The translations under genes were made by a program, and so were the position numbers. A stretch of 64,000 nt of DNA from Trebouxia sp. TZW2008 (Eukaryota > Chlorophyta > Trebouxiophyceae > Trebouxiales > Trebouxiaceae). The notes below the pieces were generated by a model. That model had not been told where the DNA came from and searched no databases. It saw only the letters and a program-made list of their open reading frames with translations. The stretch lies in NCBI GenBank assembly GCA_002118135.1, contig BDIU01000025.1, positions 1-64,000 on the forward strand, written 5' to 3'. Positions 33,463-45,084 of the stretch are shown piece by piece. Positions within the stretch are counted from its first letter, which is position 1. Every line of letters begins with the position of its first letter.

Positions 33463-33983
33463 GCTGCCTGCACCTCGCTCACAGCGCGAGCTTTCGTACA
33501 AGCGCCTGATGTGCTAGATTACTGCTGCAGGTATGCCTCAAATTCGAATCTGCGCAGCGTTGCCGCTATCACACCATGCTTCGCCATAGCCATCGCGTGG
33601 CGGTACCTGCAGCCACGCAATCCAAAATTCAAAATGATGGCTTGCTCCCAAACCAGAACGCACTGCGTGAAAGCATGGAGGCAACAATCGACGCTCCGCC
33701 ATGTGCTCATTTTGTCCGTGCGGAAAGGTCACGGCCTGATTATGAAGGAAGCGTGCGAAAGCTTACAGTTGCAAAGCACATGCACTGAAATGAATGACAA
33801 CGTTTACTTCAAGCTGCCACATTCATGCATTACGATATTGCTGCATAATTTACGAAGCCGTGATGATTTTCTGTCATGCCCGTTTATACAGTCATGTGTA
33901 CAGTCACGTGTACAGTCACACGAGAAATATGTTGCACGCCAATTGTAATTTGGCAAAGTGCGCTGCACACCAAACTCATTGGG
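33463..33983. other. intergenic spacer
   Basis: 521 bp between two minus-strand genes: 5' flank of the AOX-like gene and 3' flank of the methyltransferase. No exon is supported. A tandem ACAGTCACGTGT-like triplet near 33885-33925 contains CACGTG, a possible bZIP/bHLH site, but this is weak. Confidence 0.35.
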
Positions 33984-36847
33984 TCAGATGAAAGTCATGC
34001 CCTGTTGGGCTCGTGATCCAGCGTTGAAGAGATAGCCTGCTTCCAAGCCTGCCTGCTGAGCAGCAGCTGCAAAGGTCTCAGGTAGAGCATTTTCACTGAT
34101 AACTTTGAAGGCTCTGCTGACAACCACTGCAATGTTGGACTGATAGGCCACACTCAACGTGAAGGCATGCCCCTGTTGACTCAGCTCTGCTGGGTCAAAC
34201 AGCTTGTCCCTGCATGATACACTTCGTAGTGCGGGGTCCATACTGCTAGCAGATCCTACACATTGATGTTGCTGTCCTTGTCTTGCTCAGCATGTTATCA
34301 TGACATGCTGACACCGGTATGATGTTTCACTAGTTGCAGTGCCATTGCTGAGCAGATAGAGTGGAACCTTGGCATGTGCATAGCACATCGGCAAAAGTAG
34401 TACATGCACCAGACAGCCATAAACAGGCACTCCTGCCTGCACACTGTTTTGCCTGCAGAGTGCTGACAGACATCCCTCACAGCTAGGCACAGATTTCAAT
34501 TGTGCAAGGACGGACCCACCTGATGGCTGTGGTCGTCTGCACGACAGCTTTTCCTTGCACAGTGCCTGAGTGGTAGCCACGCCTGCTTTGCTTGGCAGCA
34601 GCAGGCAGCACACTGGACAATAGGGCAACCAGAGATCTGGTCGCCGGTAAACCCCCGCCATGTAGGTTCATGATCACACTGCCATGGCTTGGGTGCAGTG
34701 CTGCTGTGAGTGCGTCCAGCACAAGACTGTCTGCAGGCCACAGTTGTATTGAAAGGGCTGAATTTGATGGTGGCTGATGGTGGTTTACAGGTCTGACATT
34801 GTTCAAATTGAGTGTTGTGCAGCAATGAGCATGCCTTGCATGGCAATGCTGGAGCATGCTGGCAGTAATTGGTATGACAGCTGAAGTGAGTTCACATGGA
34901 AAAATGGTGCTGATTGGGTGCAGAGGAGTTGCCACGAAACAATACGTTTTGCATGCAGGACTTGTTGTTGCATACCAATGCAGGATGGTCAGACAGCTCT
35001 GTATGGCGTTAACAATGCTTGAACAAGCAATGACTTTGTCTTGTGCTGTTGTCTCAACTCATGCTGGTTGTTTCAGGGGTCTTCACGTTGACTGTACTCT
35101 TAACCAGCTGGGTGAAATGTTCCATGCATGAGTTGCAGGCTAAGTCTCACCTGGGCTGCAGAATACGCTTGGCACATGATCATTGCCATCAAATGCATCT
35201 ATAAACACCAAGTCCAGGGGTGGTGTCTGCCCTTGCTGCACCTCAGCCACCAGCCTCAAAACAAAGTCTGCTGCATTGCCTTCATGCAGTCTGAGGTTGT
35301 GTCTGCGCTGCATGCCATTCACGGGTGTCAGTATGCAGATGATGTATGTGATGGTCAGTATAGAAGATGAACAGTGTTGAGTCAAGCTGGCAATTGTCTG
35401 CTCAAGCTGGCTTGTTTGGACAAGTTGTGCGTGGCTCTTGTTGATTGAAAGGCTTGACTCTGTTCGAGTCATGTGCACTGTGAGCTATTGCAAGCCTTGC
35501 TGGATGCCCGCACTCTATAATCATGATTCTTGTCATGGATCAAGGCAATGAACTCTACAACAGCATGGCAATGCACTCGCACTACTTTGAAAGATCTATA
35601 GTGCATGCTGAGCGCTCATGCCAACACGCAGCACCAATTCAACAAATTTGCATCTTGCTATGCACAGCTGAGGTTTATAACACAAGGCATGCCTGACCTG
35701 CTGTGTGGAAGGCCCATACTTTGTGTTGCTGCTGCAATGACTACAGGGTCAAGCTCGACTGCATCCACAAGCATTCCAGGAAAATGGTAGCTGAGAAAGT
35801 TGGGTAGTGTGCCACCGCCTAGCCCTATGCAGAGGGCTCGACATGAGCTGTTGTGTTGCTCTGCAGCATCTGATGCCTTTTGTCCCTCAGGATTGGCGGC
35901 TGCTGTGAGACAGGCTTCCAGCCGGCCTGCTTGCTTGATGATGGCTGCAGCTGCACATCAGACATTTCAAACTGATTAGCAACAGCTGTGGATTTGCAAG
36001 CTGCAACTTCTGTGTGACAGCTACATCAAAGGCATGTGGAACTACGACCTGAGAGTTCTGGGTGACTTCTGCAAGCATAACATGTTGGGTTGCAAGCAAA
36101 GATGTCTAGGTGACAGCCACAGAACGACATGTGTTATTTCACGATGGGACTTCTGGCTGACAGTTACAGGAAACCCAGCGACTGACTGCCAGCATCAAGT
36201 GCATGCTGTGAAGGTGCAAGCTACTGGCAGCTGCCATTACCTGCTGATGCCATAGTCTTGAGGTATGAAAATGCCAAGCAGTCTGCCTGGGCTTCTGCAG
36301 CGAAAGAGTCTGGCTGAATGACAACCCTTGACACGCTCTGCCGCGTGTCATTGAACCTGAGTACCCGCCACTGCTGTTTTTGAGACTCTGGAGCTCCGCG
36401 TGGCAAAGAAGCCGGGTGAGCAGTCACTGCCACCTGAGTGCAGAGTATATGCTGAACTTGTGTATGGCTGCGCCTGTCTAATGACATTACCTCAGCAGCA
36501 AATACACACCTCTCCATTGCCATGCGATGACTGCTGCCTGAACACGGCTGATCCAGCATCATGACCCCAGCCTTCCGCTTGCGTGCCCCACCATTCTGGT
36601 GAGTAGTTCCAGTGGCCTGGGTCGCTGTGCTCCGAAGTTGCCTTGAGCAAGCTCGCCTTAAAATCGCGGAGTTGCCATTTTTGACGAGCAACGCCGGATG
36701 CTGGAACTGCGAAGTTGCTGTGCAAGCGATGCGGAATCTGGCGGCAAGGGCAGTGTAAAGACACTGACGCTGACCGAAAGCTACACACTCTCGTGTGCGA
36801 AGCCGACGCTCGAGAATGAAAAGTATTGAGTGACATGCACCAGACAC
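33984..36847 (-). CDS. spermidine-synthase-like SAM methyltransferase
   Basis: Class I S-adenosylmethionine-dependent enzyme of the spermidine-synthase/METTL13-like fold. Exons in order: ~36847-36491, 36433-36241, 35950-35698, 35302-35151, 34730-34520, 34209-33984. Phases close from exon 1 onward (up to about 463 residues). SAM-binding motif I reads ALCIGLGGGTLPNFL, followed by VDAVELDPVV with the acidic post-I residue. Then come LHEGNAADF and LDLVFIDAFDG. The tail contains AFTLSVAYQSNIAVV. Substrate is unknown: the fold covers polyamine synthases and protein methyltransferases, and no aminopropyltransferase signature was recognised. The start is unresolved. The exon-1 frame has no ATG before ATG 36562, while an Arg/Ser-rich, transit-peptide-like frame begins at ATG 36836 in another phase. 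A short intron in exon 1 probably joins them. Confidence 0.7.
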
Positions 36848-37269
36848 AGGCCACTGGATCAGAAAATTATACGCATTTGGCTAGCCTCCAATTTGTCTAT
36901 TGCAATGCGCGCAGTAGGCTTCGCGATTCCTGCCGCGGTAGCAAACAACCTCTTGAAAAGGCATACAACCACCAGCAGACCTCGAGCATTTAAGCAAGTG
37001 CCATCTTAAGAGGAAGAAGTTTGCTGACAAACTTGATTAGCGCGCAATGGCGAGAAACACTGTCCATCTCTGCACAAGAGGGTCCGGCGTGAGTGCGTTG
37101 GCTACAATCACATTCGTCACCGCTTTTATGTAGGCTACTTCTCTGTGCAAACAAAGTGTTTGTCTCGGACAAGACCAAGACTTCTTGCGAACGGCCTAGA
37201 TCACTGCGCAAAAACCCGTTCCTCATACGGCTAGCTACCAAATCTCAAGTCTCCTGAGCTGAGTCCAGT
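36848..37269. promoter_or_regulatory. divergent promoter region
   Basis: About 420 bp between the 5' end of the minus-strand methyltransferase and the ATG of the plus-strand gene at 37270. It should hold both promoters. No TATA box or known operator is evident. Confidence 0.35.
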
Positions 37270-38611
37270 ATGGTCAACGCGCAAACAACGCCTGCCTTGC
37301 CTTGGGGCGATACGTCCCGGGAGGCAGCGACTGATGCTACATCACAACGCCCCTTGTCAATGCAAACCGTCAACGTCGACGCTCACAATCGAGACAACTC
37401 TGTCGAACATCTGCCTGATGTCGGTTCCAAGATTGAGGTATATGCACGCTCCCTTCATGAACAACATCTTGCCCTGTCAGCCTGCAAACCAGCATACACA
37501 GGGCCTGGCTGTACAGGTCAAATGGCAAATTGAGGAAGATGACAACATAGAGTCACTGGTGAGTGCCTGCAACGTTCACCACCAGAAATCTTACCACGGG
37601 ATCCAAGAGATCAGGCGACGTCATCAGCGCCTCGGTACAATGTGCTTGCAGTGGTGGCCAGCAACAGTACAGAGTGTAGAGCCAACAACTTCACATGAAA
37701 CAGATGCAGAGGCCAGTGCTATCCTCAGGTAAAGTTGCCAAATTCACCAGCAGAGCCTGAACAATTTGTCTTCAATGCAACACATTACTACTGCTTCAGA
37801 TATGAAGCATTTCGTGACTTTGAGGCAGAGACGGCAGAAGTGGAGCTACTTTCTCAAGGTAATATCTGTATGCCCCTCAGTGCAGCATTGCAGCATTGAG
37901 CGTCGATCTTCATTTTCATTCGTAGGCTAATGTGCAGATGTTGCCAATTCATGGAATCATCACTCAGATCCTGTGAGTCCATGTGAGGACTACAAGACCA
38001 GTATCTGCATGAGCTGTGCTGTGTTCTTTCCAGGACGCCTATATCACAAAGACAACAAAGAGGCAGTGCTGCGGTGGCGCAGACCAGGTGAACTGCAAAG
38101 CGACACTGATGAGGATGAGGGTGACATGCTGCTGGACGCAAATGATTTGAATCAAGATGAGCAAGAACTTGAGAGGTGAACGACTGCAGAAGGCTGCATC
38201 ATGCTTCCAACCGCAAACTGTTCAGAAACTGTAAGCTTCTGCATACAGAGAGCTTGGCGTGAGTGCTGAGGACATCATGCGGGAGCAGCTACAGAGATAT
38301 CCCATGGACCAGCAGAGGCAGCTTGCTTCAGGAGCAAGGGCTTTTGTGGAGCACTTCAGGTGAAGCTTGAATTGGCATGAATGCATCGTTGTACATGCCT
38401 TAGATGGCCAGTGTCAAAGCGAGTGTTTCACTGCCTTCAGCCAGGACAGACTGCCTTGGCATGCCAATTGCTGTCTTGCTCATTGTACTGATGCCGTCTG
38501 CATGTGGTTTTCAGGGAGCATCTGGGTCAGCTGGCGCAGGCACAAGGAGGATCATACACTGTGACTGAAAATGATGTGCAAGGCATATTTTCCTCACTGA
38601 GACGGCAGTGA
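37270..38611 (+). CDS. unrecognised acidic protein with Trp-Trp-Pro patch
   Basis: Seven exons with closing phases: 37270-37437, 37517-37558, 37652-37728, 37800-37858, 38034-38175, 38249-38359, 38515-38611, giving about 231 residues. I do not recognise the family. Residues ~52-90 read VGSKIEVKWQ, then WWPATV after an acidic spacer. This suggests a small SH3/Tudor-like barrel, since GSKIEV..W..A.V is common at the start of Tudor, PWWP and agenet domains. An acidic central tract (SDTDEDEGD) and a helical C-terminus (RELGVSAEDI, HFREHLGQLAQ) follow. A nuclear or chromatin role is a guess from the barrel-like opening only. It lies 414 bp upstream of the JMJD7-like gene on the same strand. Confidence 0.7.
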
Positions 38612-39025
38612 CAAATTACTCACTCTTGCTGAATTGCAACGACAGACTGACTATTCAGCAAATACACAACTTTCAATGCAGCCATCAATCATTGAGAATG
38701 TCTACAGCATCAACTGGGCCTCATACTCAAGACTGATTATTGCTTGGTCTTACCCTTTTTTTGTGAACGTCAAGTCAAGCCTCATTCAATGGAAGGTTGT
38801 TCCTCATTGCACATTCGAATGTGCACAGAATTCGTTGAGTTCAGTCTGTTCAAATCGCACTATGTATGGCGCTGCATCTGACAATGCAGCGAGCTGTTGG
38901 CACGACGGCTTACTCCATTTGCTCCTGCAGAGTTTTGTGAAAGACGCAGTGTGTGTCTTGTAGATGTCATTTTGCCTCGGTAGGGCAGTACCGCCAGCAA
39001 ATCACACCTGGGCGACATTCGCGCC
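38612..39025. other. intergenic spacer upstream of JMJD7-like gene
   Basis: 414 bp between two plus-strand genes. I see no exon or repeat. Confidence 0.35.
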
Positions 39026-40391
39026 ATGTCTTTCACCAATGTCAAGCCAGCTCTACGCAGCCTGTCAAAAGAGATCACGGGTACGTGCGCGCGCAAACGG
39101 CATGTGACAACACTGATGCAATTGCTGAAGAGGGCATTTCGCTGCAGAGCTGGATCTAGGGTGCGAAGTGCAGCGCAAAGCATGGCCTTTGACGCCATTG
39201 CAATTCCACCGAGACTTTGTGGGCCGGAATAAGCCTTGCTTACTCACAGGTGACTGCTCACGACAGCTTCACTTTTGCAGGAATGCCACTCAATCTCAAC
39301 CAATAAACTTTACTGCAGGCTCTATCAATCACTGGTCAGCCCTGACTGACTGGAACATAGCTTACCTGACAGCTAGACTCAAGAACAAGGAGGTCAGGAT
39401 ACACCTGCAGCTGATATCATATGCACTGTCAAGTTGATGATGTATGCAGACTTCACTGACAGACATTGGCATGCAAGCACAGGTGACAGTGGCTGTTACT
39501 CCTGATGGCAGAGCAGATGCCGTCCGCAACAACCCAACACAGAACAATCAGCCCTGCTTTGTCCTTGCTGCAGAACGGCACATGTCAATGACAGCTTTTC
39601 TTGATCACCTGTCCAATCAGCACCAGAACCTGACGCAACAACCCGCCGAGTCATCACAGCAGTGTTTCAGCAATGCAGAAAACAATGAAAAGCATGCAGC
39701 GGAGAACAGTCAAGAGAATGGACAGCAATGCCAGCAGGAAGTCATGTACATTCAGCAGCAGAATGGCAACTTCACAACACATTTTCCTGAGCTTGCTGGT
39801 GATGTTGACAGTGATGTCCCATGGGCAACAGAGGCCTTTGGTGCAGAGCCTGACGCAGTCAATTTGTGGATCGGCAATGACCAAAGCGTCACATCATTTC
39901 ACAAAGACCACTATGAGAACCTCTATGCAGTCGTCACTGGGGAAAAGACATTCACTTTGCTGCCTCCATGCGATGTGTACCGCATGCACTTAGCTCACTA
40001 CCCTGTTGCAACATGGACAGATAGTCCAGATGGTTTGCAGATAGTTCCACAAAAAGACACAGGAAGCATTCTTTGGTCACCAATAGAGAACTTGTCTACC
40101 ACGCCATGCAGCAGACGACAGCAGCAAAAGTTTGCAAAGTACTTTGATCCTGAGTTGCCAAAAGCGCTGAAAGTGACTGTGAGGGCCGGTGAGATGCTGT
40201 ATCTGCCAAGCCTGTGGTGGCATCAGGTAGAGCAAACAGCAGATTCAGAAGGGCTTGCTATTGCTGTGAATTATTGGTATGACATGGCGTTTGACTGCAA
40301 GTATGCCTACTTCAAGATGCTCGAATCATTAGCTGTTCCAGACCTAAATTCAACAGAAGACCAGCAACATGGTAACAATGATTGCGAATGA
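39026..40391 (+). CDS. JMJD7: JMJD7-like JmjC 2-oxoglutarate oxygenase
   Basis: Fe(II)/2-oxoglutarate-dependent JmjC protein most like JMJD7, the lysyl hydroxylase that in animals modifies DRG GTPases. Four exons: 39026-39080, 39148-39249, 39319-39392, 39483-40391, giving about 379 residues. The N-terminus (LRSLSKEI) leads into WPLTPLQFHRDFVGRNKPCL, matching the JMJD7 'P-x-PLxFxRDWV..N.PC' opening. Iron ligands are H217 and D219 in FHKDHYENLYAVV and H324 in LYLPSLWWHQV. AVNYWYDMAFD near the end is the JMJD7 signature. Compared with human JMJD7 (316 residues) there is an extra Gln/Asn/Glu-rich insert of about 60 residues (roughly 122-180). This is plausible as a surface loop; the large last exon contains it uninterrupted. 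Location is probably cytosolic or nuclear. Confidence 0.85.
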
Positions 40392-40713
40392 GGACAAAAT
40401 GCGTGATAAGCAGCAATTGATGAGCTATGCATGATCTTGTGCAAATTGCGGGCAAGTCTATGCGCTAGCCGTTTTTGAGCATGTGAAGCGGAGTGTATGC
40501 CCTTGTTGCTGCTGCAGAACGAATGTACACGATGCAAAGGTAGCACTTCCAACAGTTCATTCATTCACTCTGAACATATGCTAGGCAGATTCAGCAGGCC
40601 CAGCTAGATACGTACTGGAGCAATGAACTGTCTCCAACCATTCTGGCCCTGTGGTATCCTTACCCATTCAAACTGTGCATGAAGGAGACTTCTAAAAATG
40701 AAGCTTGCTGAGC
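40392..40713. other. convergent intergenic region
   Basis: 322 bp between the stop codons of the JMJD7-like gene and the SET-domain gene, which point at each other. I see nothing recognisable in it. Confidence 0.35.
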
Positions 40714-43700
40714 TCAGCTGTGGTCATTGGCACTCGGAGCAGCAAGAGTCTGAAGATTGATGTCAATAATGGACATCTGTCCTTGCAGGTATGCTGCCAA
40801 ACAAGGCAGCATTGGATTGCTGTTGCCTTGCTGGCGCAAGTACTGCAGTTCAACCTCGCTATCTTGAAGACTTTTCTGAAGGTTCAACAGCTTTGAGACC
40901 AAAACTTTGTGAATGGCATGCTTTTCTGCGGGATTTGTAATGTCGAGTGGCCGTTCCTTATCATCGTTTTGAATGGATTCCAGGACATCAAAGTGCAAGC
41001 CTAACAGCGCTGCAGTCATTTGCAGCTGGACGGGCAATGCATGACCTTTGTTGATCTTGTGATGCAGGCTCAATCCTCTGTCCTCCATCATGGCCTCAAC
41101 TTGAAACTTGTATGCATCTGCCCTGGCCTGCAAACAAGTGGGCACTTTCTCATCATCAAAGTTACCCATCCTTTGGTCTGTGTGCTGATGCAGGAGGCTT
41201 GAGATTGAGTCTATGGACTGATTAGGCTGAAGCCTCTGTCCTCCATCATGCCCTCATCTTGTTACTCATATGCATATACGCAACATGCAAACAATTTTTA
41301 AACACACAGTTGAGAGCAGTCGATGAGGCTGCTTGTATGAGCGCTAAAGAAAAACAGCTTGTCTCCAGCCACACCTTGAGCTGGATGTGAACCACATCAT
41401 GCGGGTTGTCAGGAATAGCCATGCCATAGAATAGCATTAGCTTCAGGTGTGACAGGGCGCCGTATGACAGAAAGCATTGCTGGCCCTTGCTGACTGGACG
41501 AAACAGTGGGAACCTGAGCTGTCTGGTTTCAGCGTCAATCTGACCGTATTGGACAATGTGGGGATAAGGTGAGTGGTTCAGCAGGCTTGCAAAAGGCACT
41601 AGGCACTCTTTGGAGGAGTTGTCTGGCCATTTCACCTGCAGCACAATTGATTGGTTGATCCAGAAAGGAGGGTGATGCAGTTTTGGGGGGGTTTCAAAGG
41701 GAGCCTGATGAACTAACTCATTGAAAAAGGAAGGGAGTGCTGTCGGGGAGGGGGGAGATCTGACCATAATGCACCATGTGGAGGTAGGATGAGTAATTCA
41801 ACAGGCTTGCAAACAGCATCAGGCACTCTTTGGTGGCCACTTCCCCTGTAGCCAATACAGTCTGGGCGTTGATACAGTTGGTGTCTTGGGAGGCAGGGGG
41901 GTGGCTTGGGGGTGTCCTGACAACTTTCAGATAATGCAGGGCTGAAGTGAGTGATTCAGCAGGCTTGCAAAAGGTACCCCAGCACTCTTTTGTGAAGTTA
42001 GCTGGCCACTTGACCTGCAGCATGATGAAGAGCTTATACAACCAAAGGCGTGGATACAATTGGTGTGTTGGGGGGGGTTTTCCGGGGGAGGAGGTTGGGC
42101 TGACAACTTCCACAGAATGTGGGGGTGGGGTCAGTGATTCAGCAGGCTTGCAAAAGGCACCAGGCACTCTTTGGTGGAGATTTCTGGCCGCTTGACCTGC
42201 AGCACAATGCACCAGACGAGCAAAGTACAAATTCAGCTGCATGGGTGTTCCTGCACCAGTCATTCACTTGAGATCACAATTCTTCGCATGAAAGCAGCAG
42301 CATTTCAAGCTCCCAAGTATTGTGTGTTGTGAACAGACTTAGACCACAGCAAGCAAGGCTGGCAGACCAACCACAGGGTGCAGCATAGCCTGCCGCCAAG
42401 CAAGCTGTCATACAATTAACGAACGCATTGACGTAAAAGCAAAATTGGCAGCATATGTTTTCTGCTGTACATATTGGCAAATTTACGCTCGCAAACAACA
42501 CTCATGGCACAATTTGAGATGCAACAATTGATGCAGAGGCAGAGCAAGCCAGGCTAGCAGCATGGGCGCAAGATGAAGACAGCCATCGCTGCAGATCATG
42601 CTGAGAGCGCCAATGAGTACCTTCATGGCGTAAGCATACCAGAGCTGTACTGCCCATAGATAGGCTTCCCATGAGAACCAAGCAGCCTTCAAGTGCTGTG
42701 GGTAGGCTGTCACCAAAGCATCCAGAATGGGCTTCAAGGCTCCGTACTGCTCCTTGATATGCTGCACTGCCACAAACATACATTTCAAAACTTCATGTCA
42801 GGCTGTTTTGGCTTGATCAATCTGTAAAATTGCTTCTTTGCTTTCAATGCATTGCCTGGGGTGGAAGCAGTGAGCCCTGGTGACGGCACAAGCCTAGCAG
42901 GTGTTGCTCCTGCTGGGAGCAGGACTTCCTTGCTGGCAGTATGTGCAGCCAACGACCTTCTTCTCTTGGTCAACTTTTTTGGTGACCAAAGCAGTCATAA
43001 CAAAAAGAGTTGACTGTACCTGATATGCAATGACGCATTGTGCATGGTCTGGCAGAAGTGCTGACGTGCTCTATGCTGTTCTGCTATTTTGCTGCATGCT
43101 ACAGGGTGTGTCAGGGTTTTGGCGTACACAAGTGCACTCTGCATAGTCTGGCAGACCTGCCATTGTGCGGCATTGTGAAGGGTGGCAATCTCTGCATGAT
43201 GCTGCATTCCAAAGGGTTCATCATGTACCTGGCGTGCACTGACAATCACTGCATGATGCTGCATTCCAAAGGGTTCATCATATACCTGGCCTGCACAGAC
43301 AATTTGTGCATGATGCTGCATTCTGAAGGGTTCATCATATACCTGGCGTGGACAGACAATTTGTGCATGCTGCATTCTGAAGGGTTCATCATGTACCTGA
43401 TGTGCACTGACAATCTCTGCATAGTCTGACAGGCCTTCCAACGCCTGCAGCAACTCTTCTGACATGCTCAGCCCAGATTGCAGCGTTCCTGGTAAGCTTT
43501 GCCAGAAGGGGGCCCATGTAGATTCAGAGTCATGGCGCTCCACCATGGTCCATATGACAGCTATTGAGTCATCGCCTAGCTGTGGAAATTGCATCAGAGC
43601 AGGCCCCTGCAGTTAACCATTTTCAAGTGACAGCATGGTTGGAATCTAAGCACATAAAGCTTTGTCAAGAGTGCTGTCACTGGGGTTGTGGTATTCCATC

Positions 43701-45084
43701 GTGATTCATATGACAGCTGTTGAGTCATAGCCCAGCTGTGGAAACTGCGTCAGAACAGGCCCCTGCATCCATTCATTTACACACGTCATATAAAGTGGCA
43801 TTTCAGCTCAAGAGGCTCATGCATGTGTAAGTGTAAGGAATAGAGTCAAACTTGACCATGCTGGTCAATGTCTGCACATCAAAGCTCTGCATGCACTGGG
43901 GTACACATATCTGATCAATGGCAACAAAGCGGCAACAGCATTAGCCAGTGTGGACGAGCCAGGTCCTGCTGAGGGCTGCGCAAAGCAGCTGCATGGGTTC
44001 AAGTACCCACCAAATCTGATTGCTTAGCTGTATCTTCAGTAATGAGCATTGACTCCGGCACGCTGACAGCTATTGCTCCTGTGGTTAGATCATTGACAGC
44101 AGCCAGGCCACGCACACCAGCACACAGCTTAGGGCACAGACATGATTGTATGCCATTATCCAAAGCCCACCTGCAATGCATGGAAAACACTTTTGGAAAG
44201 GCTGTCTCTTCAGCTTGCCACTAACAACATTGCTTTAAGTGATGCAGTGTTGCTTGTGACTAGACAGCTTGCAAGCTACACTGTTGCACACTTTGTATGC
44301 AGTATGGCCACTTATGCAGTGCACATGCCCAATGGTAGCTCAAAAGACTCTCAAGCTGTGTTGGATGTTGAAATAGTTGTATTGACAGTCTGTAAGTTAA
44401 CAGACAATATGTACTGATGTTTCTCAACAACCTAGACAGTATAGAACCCTTGCCTGTTGAAGCCGCTCAGCTCTTCTGCACTGTCAGGTACAAGGTTTTC
44501 TGCTGTTGTTGTGTCTGCTATTCTTTGGTCTGCTGCGTACCGCCTGCATCTTGCTTGCAGCCACGTGCTGGATTTGCAAACCTGGCCTGAACACAGCAAT
44601 GAGACTTGTGCAGAGATTCCCACACACCCGCCGATGGCATGCCACAGACTGACCTGATTGCTTGTTGGTTTTGTTGATCAGCAAGGACAGTGCGGCAGCT
44701 TCGTTTCTGGGATTGAGCTGTGCCTCAAAGGTGTCGTTCGGTTGGACAAAATACAGCTCGTCCTGCATACAGCGGTGCCAACGTTGAATATCAGCTTGTG
44801 TTACATGTCCCTGACATGGTACGCATGCAACCGACCTCAGACAACGAGGCGATACGGGCAGCCCTGAGAGCGTCAGTTTGATCACCGTCGGACGAGTCGT
44901 GGGTCAAGCTCAGACCATTGGACTCGAGCAAAAGACGCTTGCGCTGGCCAAGAGCGTCTGTAACATGAGGCAGTGTGAACATTTGATCAGAAGGCGGGTG
45001 GCCGTTGCTGCGCTTTCGGTCCAGGGATGCAGCCATAGCTTTTGCGTTCACGGACTGCGTCTTTTGCAGTGCACGGAAGTGCAT
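40714..45084 (-). CDS. SET-domain lysine methyltransferase (Rubisco LSMT / SETD-type)
   Basis: Protein lysine methyltransferase of the class with a SET domain split by an insert and a C-terminal LSMT substrate-binding domain. Eight exons: 45084-44836, 44810-44654, 44553-44454, 44170-44011, 43606-43397, 42761-42621, 41635-41375, 41127-40714; phases close to 563 residues. Landmarks are RWALDNGIQ then VRGLAAVNDL and AIAVSVPESMLIT (SET-N). WFSWEAYLWAVQLW follows, then PFASLLNHSPY (NHS catalytic-site motif, N359) and GQQCFLSYG with GALSHLKLMLFYGM. The last exon is helical, as in the substrate-binding domain. The N-terminal ~80 residues are basic and not an evident transit peptide. The intron after exon 3 uses a GC donor (AACAG|GCAAGG at 44453). 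Exon 7 has three decayed upstream copies and exon 5 ends in a tandem array. Rubisco, aldolase, actin or ribosomal proteins are possible substrates; I cannot choose. Confidence 0.8.
41781..42205 (-). repeat. three decayed tandem copies of SET-gene exon 7 start
   Basis: Upstream of the true exon 7 (41635-41375), three segments near 41781-41860, 41938-42020 and 42120-42205 repeat its acceptor and first ~75 bp. Shared strings (minus strand) are AAAGAGTGC and TTTGCAAGCCTGCTGAA. Each copy has a substitution or stop that breaks the SET frame; for example, the codon after AATCAC becomes a stop in one. Spacing is about 155-190 bp. Confidence 0.85.
42968..43016 (-). mobile_element. MITE family 1, terminal fragment
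   Basis: Only one end of the element remains. Read on the minus strand it begins TA then CAGTCAACTCTTTTTGTTAT and continues GACTGCTTTGGTCACC. It matches the ends of the full-length copies at 29810, 57741 and 61917. It lies in an intron of the SET gene. Confidence 0.65.
43170..43410 (-). repeat. tandem array spanning the exon 5 donor of the SET gene
   Basis: Four to five units of about 50-57 bp. On the minus strand each contains a CAG|GTAYATGATGAACC donor-like site followed by a GAATGCAGCAT word. The unit includes the end of exon 5 (ATTGTCAGTGCACATCAG). All units stay open in the exon frame, so use of a downstream donor would insert repeats of about 17-18 residues. The true donor is placed at 43396, the first in the array. 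Confidence 0.85.
43668..43772 (-). repeat. decayed copy of SET-gene exon 5 start
   Basis: Repeats the acceptor and opening of exon 5 (43540-43612). Shared blocks on the plus strand are CATATGACAGCT.TTGAGTCAT and AGAACAGGCCCCTGCA. It lies in the preceding intron. Confidence 0.75.

Noticed and set aside
43170..43410. CRISPR-like direct repeat array
   Set aside because: Four to five units with no unique spacers, in a eukaryotic intron. The repeat spans an exon donor, so it is a tandem duplication.
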